A DNA stretch of 53,197 nucleotides, taken from the NCBI GenBank assembly GCA_945905295.1, contig CAMDPX010000016.1, positions 1-53,197 of the forward strand, read 5' to 3'. Below are positions 8,495 to 16,957 of the stretch, piece after piece (the stretch's first letter is position 1; each line of letters starts with the position of its first letter). The position numbers were made by a program, and so were the translations under genes. Under the pieces are notes generated by a model. The model was given only the letters and a program-made list of their open reading frames with translations. It made no database searches and was not told the origin of the DNA. Source of the stretch: Planctomyces sp. SH-PL62 (lineage in GTDB: Bacteria > Planctomycetota > Planctomycetia > Planctomycetales > Planctomycetaceae).

Positions 8495-11086
8495 TCACAG
8501 CGTATCCAGCGCCGCCAGCACCGAGGCCGGGAATGTGAAAGCCTCGTTCGTTTCGGCGGGGCCGTCCACGATCGTGTCGATACCTTGATTGCCGGCGATC
8601 ACATCGGTGCCACCCTGTCCGTTGAGCGTGTCGTCGCCGTCGCCCCCTTGCATCGAGTCATTGCCACTTCCACCGAGCAAGGAATCATCTCCGTCGCCGC
8701 CTAACATACTGTCATTGCCGGCTCCGCCATTGATCGTGTCGTTGCCGTCTTCTCCGCCGAGCAGATCGTTGCCGAGACCACCGATGACCGTGTCGTTGCC
8801 GTTGCCGCCGTTGGCGGTATCGTCGCCATCGCCGCCGTCGATGTTGTCGTTGCCGTCACGGCCAAAGAGCTTGTCATTACCGGCCTGCCCGAGCAGCGTG
8901 TCGTCGCTCTCGCCGCCGTCCAGCGAATCGTTGCCAGCTCCGCCATCGATCGAATCGTTGCCGACTCCACCGCGCAGCGAGTCGTTGCCGTTCGCTCCGG
9001 TGATCGTGTCGCTGCCGTCGCTGCCGGAGATCGTGTCATTACCGTCGCCACCATCGAGGTTGTCATTGGCCGTGCCGCCGTCGATCACATCGTTACCGGT
9101 TCCGCCTTGCACGACATCGTTGCCGTCGCCGCCGTTGATGTTGTCATCGCCGATTTCACCCTTGAGCGTATCGTTGCCCGCTTCGCCGGTGATGATGTCG
9201 TTGCCGCTGCCGCCGATGATCGAATCATCGCCGTTGCCGCCGAACATGGAGTCGATGCCATTCGAACCGGTCAGCTTGTCGTTGCCGTCACCACCGTTGA
9301 ACAGCAGGCGCACGCTACCAATGAATGATCCGCTGCCGCTGAGCACATCGTTGCCCAGCTCCCCGTTGATCTCGATGAACACCGGGCTGACGGAATCCAG
9401 CGCTCCGACCGTGACCGTGTCGTTGCCGTTGCCGCCGTTGATGATGACGTGCGAAACATTCGAGGCGACTGTGATTGAATTCGATCCAACAGTGACTTTG
9501 ACCAAGCCACCGGATTGCGAGATCGCAATCGAGTCGCCCGCACTCGTGCCAGCCAGGATGAGGGTATCGGCTCCTCCTCCGCTTCCTCCGCCAGTGGTGT
9601 CGGTCCCGTCGTTGGGATCGAACACAATCAAGTTGCTACCGATGCCGCCGTTGTTGCTGTCGCTGCCTCCTTGCCCGTTGAGCGTGTCGTCGCCATCGCC
9701 ACCATTCAGCACGTCGTTGCCGTTGCCGCCAAGGATGCTGTCGTTGCCGCTGCCTCCGACTAATAAATCATTCCCCGCTCCACCGTTGAGCGTGTCATCA
9801 CCGGTTGTCAGGCCCAACGAGTCATCGCCGTAGACCGAGTCGTTGCCATCCACGCCGGACACGAGGTCGTTGCCGTTACCTCCCTGAATGAGGTCGTTGC
9901 CACCGTCGCCGGAGATCGTGTCATTGCCATCGCCCCCCAGCAGTGAGTCATTGCCGATCCCGCCGAGAATCGAATCATCGCCCGCTCCGCCATCCGCCGT
10001 GTCGTTGCCGTCACCGGCATTGAGTGTGTCGTTGCCGTTGCCGGTCCCGATGGAATCGTCGCCGAAGAGCTTGTCGTCCTGAGTACCGCCATCGACCGAA
10101 TCGTTGCCGAGTCCCCCTTCGAGCGAATCGTTACCGGCCTGACCGCTGACCGTGTCGTCACCCGCTTCGCCGAGTCCGGTATCGTTCCCCGCTCCGCCGA
10201 AGAGCGTGTCATTGCCGTTACCGCCGCGCATCGAATCGTTGTCGAGACCGCCGTTGAGATTGTCGTCGCCATCGCCACCGGCCAGTGTGTCGTTACCCGC
10301 GCCGCCATCGAGCGAATCATTTCCCGCACCGCCAGCGTTCGCGTCTCCGTTCAAGACATCGTTGCCGTCGTTGCCCAGCAGCGTGTCGTTGCCGTCTTCG
10401 CCATTGAGGTTGTCATTCCCGTCGCTGCCGAGCACCGAATCGTTACCGAGACCGGCATTGACCGTGTCCGCTCCGTTGCCGCTGTTGATCGTGTCGTCGC
10501 CGTCACCGCCGTTGATGCGGTCGTTGCCGTCGTTGCCGAACAAGGAATCACCGGCCGTTCCGCCCGTGATCGTGTCGGCTCCGCTGCCGCCGTTGAGCGT
10601 GCTCGCCAGCGTTGCGCTGCCGATGATTGTGTCGTTGCCGTCGCCGCCGCTGGCTTGGATCGTCGTGAGATTCGAGAACCTGCCGTCCACGCCGCTCAGA
10701 TCGAGCGTGTTGTTTGAATCGCTGCCGGTGACGATCAGCGTCTTGACTTGGTCGGGCGTGAGTGACGACGACAGAGAGCCGAGCGGTAAACCGTTCGCGA
10801 TCACCTGCACTCGATTGGTCGTAGGATTCACACCAACCGAGACGTTGTCAGCCGACGTCATCGAGATGTTCAGCTCGCCGGTGGACGGGATAAAGAGCGC
10901 GAAAGCCGAGGGGACCGAGCGATCCTCCAGCGATTCAATCGCCGGGTCGAGCGAACCGCTTGCCTCCCGCAACATCGGCGAACCCGAAAACGCGGCCGAG
11001 CTGTGCCCGCGACCGATTCGTCGCCGAGCGGAAACATTCTTCACCGACGAAACACACAGATTGCTCAACCAAGATGACACACGCAT
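8495..11086 (-). CDS. Large RTX-repeat (calcium-binding hemolysin-type) surface protein
   Basis: An 863-residue protein made mostly of glycine/aspartate nonapeptides of the form GGxGND(S/T)L, the RTX calcium-binding beta-roll unit. Two repeat blocks (about residues 130-480 and 590-850) are separated by a non-repeat beta-rich segment of about 100 residues. The N-terminus carries a basic segment and then ESLEDRSVP (about 50-58), a short motif found near the start of many large planctomycete surface or secreted proteins. No protease or lipase domain is visible, so a structural or adhesive surface role is an inference. The stop lies one base from a REP element (8437-8493). Long antisense frames here, rich in Ser/Pro, are shadows of the repeats. 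Confidence 0.88.
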   Translation of the reverse strand: MRVSSWLSNLCVSSVKNVSARRRIGRGHSSAAFSGSPMLREASGSLDPAIESLEDRSVPSAFALFIPSTGELNISMTSADNVSVGVNPTTNRVQVIANGLPLGSLSSSLTPDQVKTLIVTGSDSNNTLDLSGVDGRFSNLTTIQASGGDGNDTIIGSATLASTLNGGSGADTITGGTAGDSLFGNDGNDRINGGDGDDTINSGNGADTVNAGLGNDSVLGSDGNDNLNGEDGNDTLLGNDGNDVLNGDANAGGAGNDSLDGGAGNDTLAGGDGDDNLNGGLDNDSMRGGNGNDTLFGGAGNDTGLGEAGDDTVSGQAGNDSLEGGLGNDSVDGGTQDDKLFGDDSIGTGNGNDTLNAGDGNDTADGGAGDDSILGGIGNDSLLGGDGNDTISGDGGNDLIQGGNGNDLVSGVDGNDSVYGDDSLGLTTGDDTLNGGAGNDLLVGGSGNDSILGGNGNDVLNGGDGDDTLNGQGGSDSNNGGIGSNLIVFDPNDGTDTTGGGSGGGADTLILAGTSAGDSIAISQSGGLVKVTVGSNSITVASNVSHVIINGGNGNDTVTVGALDSVSPVFIEINGELGNDVLSGSGSFIGSVRLLFNGGDGNDKLTGSNGIDSMFGGNGDDSIIGGSGNDIITGEAGNDTLKGEIGDDNINGGDGNDVVQGGTGNDVIDGGTANDNLDGGDGNDTISGSDGSDTITGANGNDSLRGGVGNDSIDGGAGNDSLDGGESDDTLLGQAGNDKLFGRDGNDNIDGGDGDDTANGGNGNDTVIGGLGNDLLGGEDGNDTINGGAGNDSMLGGDGDDSLLGGSGNDSMQGGDGDDTLNGQGGTDVIAGNQGIDTIVDGPAETNEAFTFPASVLAALDTL

Positions 11087-11508
11087 GGCACACAGTCCTC
11101 ACGAGAGAGATAGCCGGGGAGGCTAAAAGAAGGAGGTCAAACGCTGTGGCCCGCGCTGTCCTGAAAGTAGCCGAGTCACTCCGTGACTCGAAATGTTCCG
11201 GTCACCGAGTGACCGGGCTACGTTGTTCGTTCCGAAAGCAATCGCGATTTGCCGGGTGGCTTGGCCCGCCTAACCCGTGTCAGTCCTCGGGACTGACCTG
11301 TGGCTCGTATTCATCCCATCGGGATCGTCGCTCGCGTGGATCGAACGCGGCACATGCTGGAAGCCGCGCGAGGCACTGTCAACGGGGCTTGCAACATCGT
11401 TGAAGAAAGTTGGGGAAGTTCTTCAATGTCTCAAGGTGACGACTACGAATGCGGTTCAAGCCGGAGGTTTGGTAGTCAACGAGGCAGTGCCTCAAACCGG
11501 GGTCGTAA
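11087..11508. other. Repeat-rich intergenic region
   Basis: No gene is supported in these 422 bases. They hold a GTAG-type REP pair (11167-11221), a perfect hairpin GTCAGTCC-TCG-GGACTGAC (11279-11297) and a further GTAG-type hairpin region (11461-11520). The promoter of the RTX gene must lie at the left end but is not obvious. Confidence 0.6.
11167..11221. repeat. GTAG-type REP pair, GTAGCC family
   Basis: GTAGCC plus hairpin GAGTCAC-TCC-GTGACTC (11167-11190) faces GGTCAC-CGA-GTGACC plus GGGCTAC (11198-11221). Each half is a GTAG tetranucleotide followed by its own hairpin. Confidence 0.88.
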
Positions 11509-11520
11509 TCACCCCTCCGG
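11461..11520. repeat. Inverted repeat with a GTAG-hairpin core at the 3' end of a small gene
   Basis: Outer arms CCGGAGG (11461-11467) and CCTCCGG (11514-11520) enclose GTAGTC followed by hairpin GAGGCAGTGCCTC (11481-11493). The right arm encodes the last residues and stop of the gene at 11509-11982. Confidence 0.55.
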
Positions 11521-11982
11521 GTTAAAGACATCGAGAACATCGGGCAGGTCATCCGCATCCCACGTCAAACTGTTGTTGATCTTTTCCAGCAGCGGCTGAG
11601 TGTCGTCGAGTTCCAAGTCCGCGCCTTGATACAGCACCAACAGTGTGAAGTCGGGGGCAACGGCCGCTCGCAGGAACGCGCTGCCGATCAAATCGTGGCA
11701 GACGAAGTCGAGCTCGCAGGACTCGGTGGGCTGATCCCCCAGGCGGACGTCGCTGGGGTAAACGTCGATCTCGGTGTATTCCTCGCGGAAGGTCTCGAGG
11801 ATCGCGTCGATGACCCGTCGTGGATCAGGCCGGTCGAAGATCAGCGTCAGCGACCAGAAGGACGTGTCGGGACTGTGTACCGTCAGCGTGAATTCTTCCG
11901 GCGACGATTGCTCGTGCAGAATCCAATCTTCGGGGTATTCAAAGCGAATTCCGTGGCCTTCAAAGACGCGGTCCATGAGCAT
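11509..11982 (-). CDS. Conserved-looking hypothetical protein (PsbP/DUF1795-like fold suspected)
   Basis: A 157-residue acidic protein if it starts MLMDRVFEG; the frame is open for 25 more codons upstream. I do not recognise a named family with certainty. The pattern FEYPEDWILHEQSSPEEFTL near the N-terminus, alternating beta strands and a C-terminal helix resemble DUF1795/PsbP-like domains, which begin with a YP.DW motif. No signal peptide or membrane helix is seen. The C-terminal NPEG and stop lie in an inverted repeat (11461-11520). It is divergent from the gene at 12167. Confidence 0.6.
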   Translation of the reverse strand: MLMDRVFEGHGIRFEYPEDWILHEQSSPEEFTLTVHSPDTSFWSLTLIFDRPDPRRVIDAILETFREEYTEIDVYPSDVRLGDQPTESCELDFVCHDLIGSAFLRAAVAPDFTLLVLYQGADLELDDTQPLLEKINNSLTWDADDLPDVLDVFNPEG

Positions 11983-12166
11983 TCCGTGTGTCTTGATCCC
12001 TCGTGGGGGTTCGATTAAGGTCGGTCGCGTTGGGTTGGAATTGGATGGCGAACGCACATCAAACTCAAGGCCCTCGGTCCCGGAGAAACGACAGGCCAGT
12101 GATCCTGATCGTCGCGGCGACTCGGCAGGGCTTCTTTTGTTGGCTCATTGCGAAAGGGAGCAAAAC

Positions 12167-12541
12167 ATGGCTTCGACTCGTGCGGAAGAAGTGGCGGAAC
12201 TGTTGTGGGAATTAAAGCGAGCCTCCAAGCTCGCCAAGTACAGCGTGATTGCGAAGCGTGCCGGCTTCAGCGCGGGTGCCAATGGCAAGGCGTTTGAAAC
12301 GGCGATGAAGACCGTGCGCCGCGACTGGCCGCACCTGCAATGGTGGCGAGCGGTCAACGACACGCTGGTCGTGGATAAGGATTCCGATCAGGCCAAGAAG
12401 CTCGCCGAAGCTTCCGTGGATCTCAAGAACGGCAAAGACAACACGGTGACTCTGGCAGCGCCCGACGAACTGCTGATGGAATGGCCGGAACTCCCCGTCG
12501 CCCCCGCCCATGCGGATCCCGTCGCCGTCGCTGCGAAGTAA
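12167..12541 (+). CDS. Small DNA-binding protein resembling the MGMT/ATL C-terminal domain
   Basis: A 124-residue protein. The order KYSVIAKRAGFS...AMKTVRRDWPHLQWWRAVND resembles the helix-turn-helix and following strand of the O6-alkylguanine-DNA alkyltransferase domain (IA..AG...G.A..A......PWHRVVN). The PCHR catalytic cysteine motif is absent, as in alkyltransferase-like (ATL) proteins, which bind alkylated bases without repairing them. This assignment is tentative. The ATG at 12167 is supported by GAAAGGGAG (12152-12160). A REP hairpin with terminator character follows 25 bases after the stop. Confidence 0.62.
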   Translation: MASTRAEEVAELLWELKRASKLAKYSVIAKRAGFSAGANGKAFETAMKTVRRDWPHLQWWRAVNDTLVVDKDSDQAKKLAEASVDLKNGKDNTVTLAAPDELLMEWPELPVAPAHADPVAVAAK

Positions 12542-12566
12542 TCCCAGTCGGTGACAGAGGACTTAT

Positions 12567-12600
12567 GTAGGACGGGCACTCTTGCCCGTCCTTTTTCTTT
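12567..12600 (+). terminator. Single GTAG-REP unit that can act as a rho-independent terminator
   Basis: GTA followed by the stem GGACGGGCA / TGCCCGTCC with a CTCT loop (12570-12591), then TTTTTCTTT. It is one half of the GTAGGACGGGC family seen as a pair at 26323-26379. Confidence 0.75.
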
Positions 12601-12613
12601 GGCGTTCAGTGCT

Positions 12614-13774
12614 ATGAAGATCACAAAGCTCGAAACATTTCTGGTGAACGGCGGCTTGCGGAACTACTTGTTCGTGCGGCTGACGACCGACACGAGACTG
12701 ACCGGTCTCGGCGAAGCGACGTTGGAGTGGCAGGAAGCCACCGTGCAGACGCTGCTTCACGAGTGGGTGGAAGATCGCATCCTCGGTGTCGATCCGTTCG
12801 ACATCGAACGAGTGTTCGGGGATTTGATTCGGGATCAGTATCAAGGGGGCTCGACGGTGCTGACGGCGATCAGCGGTGTCGAGATTGCTTGCTGGGACTT
12901 GATCGGCAAAGCGTGCGGTCAGCCGGTCTATAAGCTGCTCGGCGGCCGAGCACGCGAGCGGCTGCCCGCTTACGCGAACGGCTGGTACGGCGGTGCTCGC
13001 ACGCCAGCCGATTATGCGGCGAAGGCGCGCGAGGTGGTTGCTCGCAGTTATCGCGGGATGAAGTTCGATCCGTTCGGCACTGCGTGGAAAGAAATGACTC
13101 GCGAGCAGATGACCGAGGCCGAACAAATCGTCGCTGCGGTGCGTGAAGCGGTCGGCGAAGACATCGACCTGATGATCGAAGTTCACGGCCGCTTGTCGGT
13201 CGCCTGTGCGATCGAGATGGGTCGCCGCCTGATCCCCTACCGTCCCGCGTGGTACGAGGAGCCGGTCACGCCCCATAGTCTCGACCTGCTGCGAGAGGTC
13301 AAACAAGCGCTGCCGTTCCCGATCGCGGCGGGCGAGCGGCTCTACATGCTGGAAGAGTTCGGCCGGCTTACGTCACTTCGAGCGTGCGACGTCGTGCAGA
13401 TGGATTTGGCGCACTGTGGCGGGTTGGGCATCGGCAAGAAGGTCGCTGCGCTGTGCCAAGCGAATGATTTGCAGATCGCGCCGCACTGCTCGGTCGGCCC
13501 AGTCGCGTTGTGCGCGGCTCTGCATTTCGATTGGGCGACTCCGCAAGTTGCCGTCCAGGAGAACTTCGCCGAGTACGACGTGCCGTGGCGCAACGATCTC
13601 GTCAACGACTGGAATCCGATCCGTCACGGCGAATTCGTTCTTCCCGATCAACCCGGACTCGGCCTGGAACTCAATGAGCAGGTTTGCGCCCAACACCCTT
13701 ATCGCAAGAATTCGTTCCCTTCCTTGTGGGATCAGAGTTGGGTGACGAAATTCACAAAAAACCGTCCGGCGTAG
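12614..13774 (+). CDS. Mandelate racemase/muconate lactonizing enzyme family protein, galactonate-dehydratase-like
   Basis: A 386-residue enolase-superfamily enzyme, expected to abstract a proton alpha to a carboxylate with Mg2+ in the cytoplasm. The N-terminal capping domain includes ANGWYGG. The barrel carries KFD (150-152), metal ligands at Glu189 (EVH), Glu215 (WYEEP) and Glu241 (AGERL), and the catalytic His291 (PHCSVGP). EVH at 189-191 parallels the D-x-H of galactonate dehydratase, so sugar-acid dehydration is the best guess. The start is ATG 12614; the longer frame reads through the REP hairpin upstream. Next downstream is a 2-hydroxyacid dehydrogenase, consistent with a sugar-acid or hydroxyacid pathway. 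Confidence 0.88.
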   Translation: MKITKLETFLVNGGLRNYLFVRLTTDTRLTGLGEATLEWQEATVQTLLHEWVEDRILGVDPFDIERVFGDLIRDQYQGGSTVLTAISGVEIACWDLIGKACGQPVYKLLGGRARERLPAYANGWYGGARTPADYAAKAREVVARSYRGMKFDPFGTAWKEMTREQMTEAEQIVAAVREAVGEDIDLMIEVHGRLSVACAIEMGRRLIPYRPAWYEEPVTPHSLDLLREVKQALPFPIAAGERLYMLEEFGRLTSLRACDVVQMDLAHCGGLGIGKKVAALCQANDLQIAPHCSVGPVALCAALHFDWATPQVAVQENFAEYDVPWRNDLVNDWNPIRHGEFVLPDQPGLGLELNEQVCAQHPYRKNSFPSLWDQSWVTKFTKNRPA

Positions 13775-13811
13775 CACCGCGGTTTCAGCCGACGAATTTG
13801 TCACAGCAAAT

Positions 13812-13888
13812 CCGCGTTGTCCGTGTCATCCGTGTTCTTTCAAAGCCACGCATCCGATGGGACAACACGGATGACGCGGATAACACGG
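13812..13888. repeat. Inverted repeat of the ATCCGTGTCATCCGTGTT type
   Basis: 25-base arms (13812-13836 and 13864-13888) match at 22 positions around a 27-base spacer. It lies just upstream of the ribosome-binding site of the next gene. Confidence 0.85.
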
Positions 13889-13915
13889 ATTCACGCCGCG
13901 AAAGGAGCCAAGTTC

Positions 13916-14932
13916 ATGTTCAAGGTTGTCCGACTCAATGCGGTCACATACCCAGTCGATGACGCGGAACGCGCCGAACTGACGCCGGCTGGCGCGGAGT
14001 TCGTCGAGATCGAAGGGCAAGAGTCGCATGAAATCCTCGCGGCGGCGGAAGACTGCGACGCGCTCTTGGTCGTGTCATCGCGAGTTCCGGGTTCGGTCAT
14101 CGAACGACTGAGCCGCTGTCGAGTCATCTCGCGGTTGGGGGCCGGGACGGACAAGATCGACGTGGCCGAGGCGACTCGGCAAGGAATTGTTGTCACCAAC
14201 GTCCCCGACTTCTGCTTGAATGAACAAGCCGAGCACACGCTGGCGTTGCTGTTGGCGTTCGCTCGCCGCTTGCCGTTCATGATGGAGGCCATGCGGACTC
14301 ACAACTGGTCCGCGCGGAATCATTCCGGAGTGCATCGCGTCGCCGGACAGACTCTGGGGCTGATCGGTTTCGGAGCCAGCGCTCAAGCGGTTGCTCAACG
14401 AGCGGCGGCGTTTGGACTGCGATTGCTGGCGTGGGTTCGCGACTCGGCCAAATATCAAGCAATCGCGAACCAACACGGGGCAGAACTTGTCTCGCTCGAA
14501 CGACTGCTTTCCGAAAGCGACTTCGTGTCGATCCATTTGCCGCTGTGTGACGAGACAAAACATCTGCTATCAGCCGAACGACTGGCACGATTGAAACCGA
14601 CGGCCGTGCTCATCAATACGTCGCGCGGCGCAATCATCGCCGAAGCCGCGCTGGTGCAACTGCTTCAGCAACAGAAGATTGCCGGAGCGGCGCTCGATGT
14701 GTTTGAGGAGATCGACGTATTCGCTCTGCCGGGAACGCCCGCTCGGCATCCGTTGTTGGAGCTGGAGAACGTCTTGTTGACTCCGCATTGTGCCGGCAGC
14801 TCGGTGGAGTCGAGCAGCGAGTCGAAAGTTCGCGGGGCACGAAGTGCCGCTGATGTGTTGCTTGGAATACGACCTCGGCATGTCGTGAACGCTGATGTCC
14901 GTCCCCGATTTTCACTGCGCCCAAAGGACTGA
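13916..14932 (+). CDS. D-isomer-specific 2-hydroxyacid dehydrogenase (CtBP/SerA-like)
   Basis: A 338-residue cytoplasmic NAD(P)-dependent oxidoreductase. The NAD-binding domain shows LGLIGFGASAQAVAQRAAAF (a GxGxxG variant, with G-F-G-A-S-A), followed by the catalytic-region signatures INTSRGAIIAEAAL (Arg), ALDVFEEID (Glu) and LLTPHCAGSS (His). The ATG at 13916 with AAAGGAG at 13901-13907 fixes the start; the longer frame only reads through the repeat at 13812-13888. The substrate (phosphoglycerate, glyoxylate or another 2-oxoacid) cannot be told. It follows the enolase-superfamily gene in the same direction. Confidence 0.9.
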   Translation: MFKVVRLNAVTYPVDDAERAELTPAGAEFVEIEGQESHEILAAAEDCDALLVVSSRVPGSVIERLSRCRVISRLGAGTDKIDVAEATRQGIVVTNVPDFCLNEQAEHTLALLLAFARRLPFMMEAMRTHNWSARNHSGVHRVAGQTLGLIGFGASAQAVAQRAAAFGLRLLAWVRDSAKYQAIANQHGAELVSLERLLSESDFVSIHLPLCDETKHLLSAERLARLKPTAVLINTSRGAIIAEAALVQLLQQQKIAGAALDVFEEIDVFALPGTPARHPLLELENVLLTPHCAGSSVESSSESKVRGARSAADVLLGIRPRHVVNADVRPRFSLRPKD

Positions 14933-14983
14933 GCGTGTGCGGAGTCGACGCCAAGCATCATCGGCTCATCTCCAAGGTGCGGT

Positions 14984-15058
14984 CCTCATCCGTGGCCGTG
15001 TCTGAATCCGCGGGGTGTTTTCTTCACCCCGCGGATCCAGACACGGCCGCGGATGAGG
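14984..15058. repeat. Very long near-perfect hairpin between dehydrogenase and decarboxylase genes
   Basis: 34-base arms (14984-15017 and 15025-15058) pair with two mismatches around a seven-base loop. It could be a terminator-like or processing structure in RNA, but there is no T-tract after it. Confidence 0.92.
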
Positions 15059-15178
15059 AGAAGACAGACCATCCCAATCAATGACGCTCGTTGCGCTGCG
15101 GGGACGGCAGTATCATCGCGACAGAGTGGCTCGGCCGAGCCATGTGGCTTTGTGGGATTTGCCAAGACAGGTTGCTCG

Positions 15179-16666
15179 ATGGTGGATGTTGCCGCTTTGA
15201 CGATCGCTCAAGCTCGCTTGCAGGCGATCTATGATCCGCAACGGTTTCATGCCGCCGCTCAGGAATGGACCGAGTTGCTGTCGGCGCACATGGCGAAAGT
15301 CATGGATCGGGAACCGCGGGTGCTCAACTGGGCGGAACCTGAGGCGAACATTGCCGAGGCCGAGCGCTGGTTGGATCGCTCGGACCCCAGATTCGGCGAG
15401 ATCGTGCAGCAGATGTTGGATCGCGGACACAATCTGCATCATCCGCGATACATCGGCCATCAGGTGCCGGCCCCGGTACCGATCGCCGGACTGTTCGACG
15501 CGGTGGGAGCGGTCACCAACCAAGTGATGGCGATCTACGAAATGGGCCCGTGGGCCACGGCCGTCGAACGCGCGCTGGTCAATCGGTTGGGTGAGCAGGT
15601 CGGTTGGCAACGCGATTCGTTTGCCGGAGTGGTGACGCATGGCGGTTCGCTCGGCAACCTCACGGGATTGTTGACCGCGCGTAACGTGACGCTGGGTGGT
15701 GCTTGGGAAGAGGGACTGGCGAACAAGGACGCGCGGGCGGTCATCGTGGTGCAAGGCGATGCGCATTACTCCGTCGCGCGAGCGGCGGGGATCATCGGCC
15801 TGGGGACGCAGAATGTCCGACGCGCGGCGCTCGATGAGCGTCGAAAGCTCGATCCGCAGAAACTCGATGAGCAGTTGGCCGAGTTGATCTCGCAAGGCCA
15901 TCGAGTCGTCGCCGTCTCGGCGTGTGCGTGTGCGACTCCGATCGGGGCCTTCGATCCGCTGCGCGACATCGCGGCCGTCTGTCGCAAGCACGGAGTCTGG
16001 ATGCACGTGGATGCGGCTCACGGCGGAGCGGCGTTGATGAGCCGGCGGTATCAGCATCTGTTGGACGGCGTCGATCAGGCCGACAGCATCGTGTGGGACG
16101 CTCACAAGATGATGTTCATGCCGGCTCTGTGCGCGTTCGTGTTGTACCGCGACAAGCGACATCGCTTTGAAACGTTCCGCCAGGAGGCTCCGTACTTGTT
16201 CGACCCGTCGGCTCCGGGCATGGCCGAGTACGACAGCGGGATGCTGACGCTGGAATGCACGAAGCGTGCGGCCGCGTTCGGACTGTGGGGCACATGGTCG
16301 CTCTTCGGTCCGACATTGTTTGAGGACTTGGTCGATGTGACGTTCGACCTGGGCCGCGTCTTTTACGAGAAGCTGTTGGCCGCCGAAGACTTCGTCGCGC
16401 TGCACGAACCGGAATGCAACATCGTCGCGTTTCGTCATGTGCCGGCTGCGATGAGGTCTGCTCCACCAGACATCCTCGGCGCGTTTCAGCGAGAACTGCG
16501 GAGACGACTCATCGAATCGGGCAAGTTCTACATCGTGCAGACCAATCATGGCGGCGTGGGTGCGCTGCGAGTGACGATCATCAACCCGTTGACGACGGCG
16601 GATGATCTCGACGAACTCCTGACGACCTTACGAGAGGTGGGCGCCGAGATCTTGAAATCCCGGTGA
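15179..16666 (+). CDS. Pyridoxal-phosphate-dependent group II amino-acid decarboxylase family protein
   Basis: A 495-residue enzyme of the glutamate/aromatic-L-amino-acid/diaminobutyrate decarboxylase family. Visible features are the THGGSLGNLTGLL cofactor loop, HVDAAHGGAAL with the Asp that contacts the pyridine nitrogen, and DSIVWDAHKMMF, where Lys should form the Schiff base. The ATG at 15179 (MVDVAAL) is preferred; the upstream open frame starts inside the 14984-15058 hairpin and lacks family similarity. The substrate is not determined. Its position after a dehydrogenase and a dehydratase may mean a small catabolic cluster, but the 246-base repeat-bearing gap argues against a tight operon. 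Confidence 0.9.
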   Translation: MVDVAALTIAQARLQAIYDPQRFHAAAQEWTELLSAHMAKVMDREPRVLNWAEPEANIAEAERWLDRSDPRFGEIVQQMLDRGHNLHHPRYIGHQVPAPVPIAGLFDAVGAVTNQVMAIYEMGPWATAVERALVNRLGEQVGWQRDSFAGVVTHGGSLGNLTGLLTARNVTLGGAWEEGLANKDARAVIVVQGDAHYSVARAAGIIGLGTQNVRRAALDERRKLDPQKLDEQLAELISQGHRVVAVSACACATPIGAFDPLRDIAAVCRKHGVWMHVDAAHGGAALMSRRYQHLLDGVDQADSIVWDAHKMMFMPALCAFVLYRDKRHRFETFRQEAPYLFDPSAPGMAEYDSGMLTLECTKRAAAFGLWGTWSLFGPTLFEDLVDVTFDLGRVFYEKLLAAEDFVALHEPECNIVAFRHVPAAMRSAPPDILGAFQRELRRRLIESGKFYIVQTNHGGVGALRVTIINPLTTADDLDELLTTLREVGAEILKSR

Positions 16667-16724
16667 GTCGCCGGAAAAAGGTGCTGAGCGTCGTTGCTCT
16701 TCATTTTTCGCTGATCCCGACAGC

Positions 16725-16834
16725 TCCCCGCCGAGCTTGACTCGGTGGAGGCAATGATTGAGCACTAGAATGAAGACGAAAGGATGTGCTGGTCCCCGCC
16801 GAGCTTGCCTCGGTGGAGCCGTGATTGACCACTA
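16725..16834 (+). repeat. Two tandem copies of a CCCCGCCGAGCTTG unit
   Basis: Copy 1 (16725-16767) and copy 2 (16793-16834) are direct repeats of about 42 bases, each with a CCGAG...CTCGG hairpin and an ending like GATTGACCACTA. The rest of 16667-16957 has no recognisable feature. Confidence 0.75.
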
Positions 16835-16957
16835 CGGACGTGCGGCTTTCGTCGCCAATCATCGTTCCACAGACACAAGGTCGGTGGGGACATTTCTCGC
16901 TGCCGCTGTCGGGGTCAGCGAGAAGTGTCGAAAAATGAGAGAGTGAATCGAGTCGGC

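Noticed and set aside
8589-11126. Long plus-strand open frames rich in SLPSPP and SSPSPP repeats (8589-9833, 10152-11126)
   Set aside because: They are exact antisense shadows of the RTX nonapeptide repeats; the regular GGxGND codons lack stops on the other strand. No ribosome-binding site or family match.
15113-16549. 478-codon minus-strand open frame antisense to the decarboxylase
   Set aside because: No domain-like sequence; the plus-strand frame carries all PLP-decarboxylase motifs.
16925-16957. GTG start at 16925 for the UPF0104 gene
   Set aside because: Possible but less likely than ATG 16958; the extra 11 residues lack family similarity and no clear ribosome-binding site precedes the GTG.
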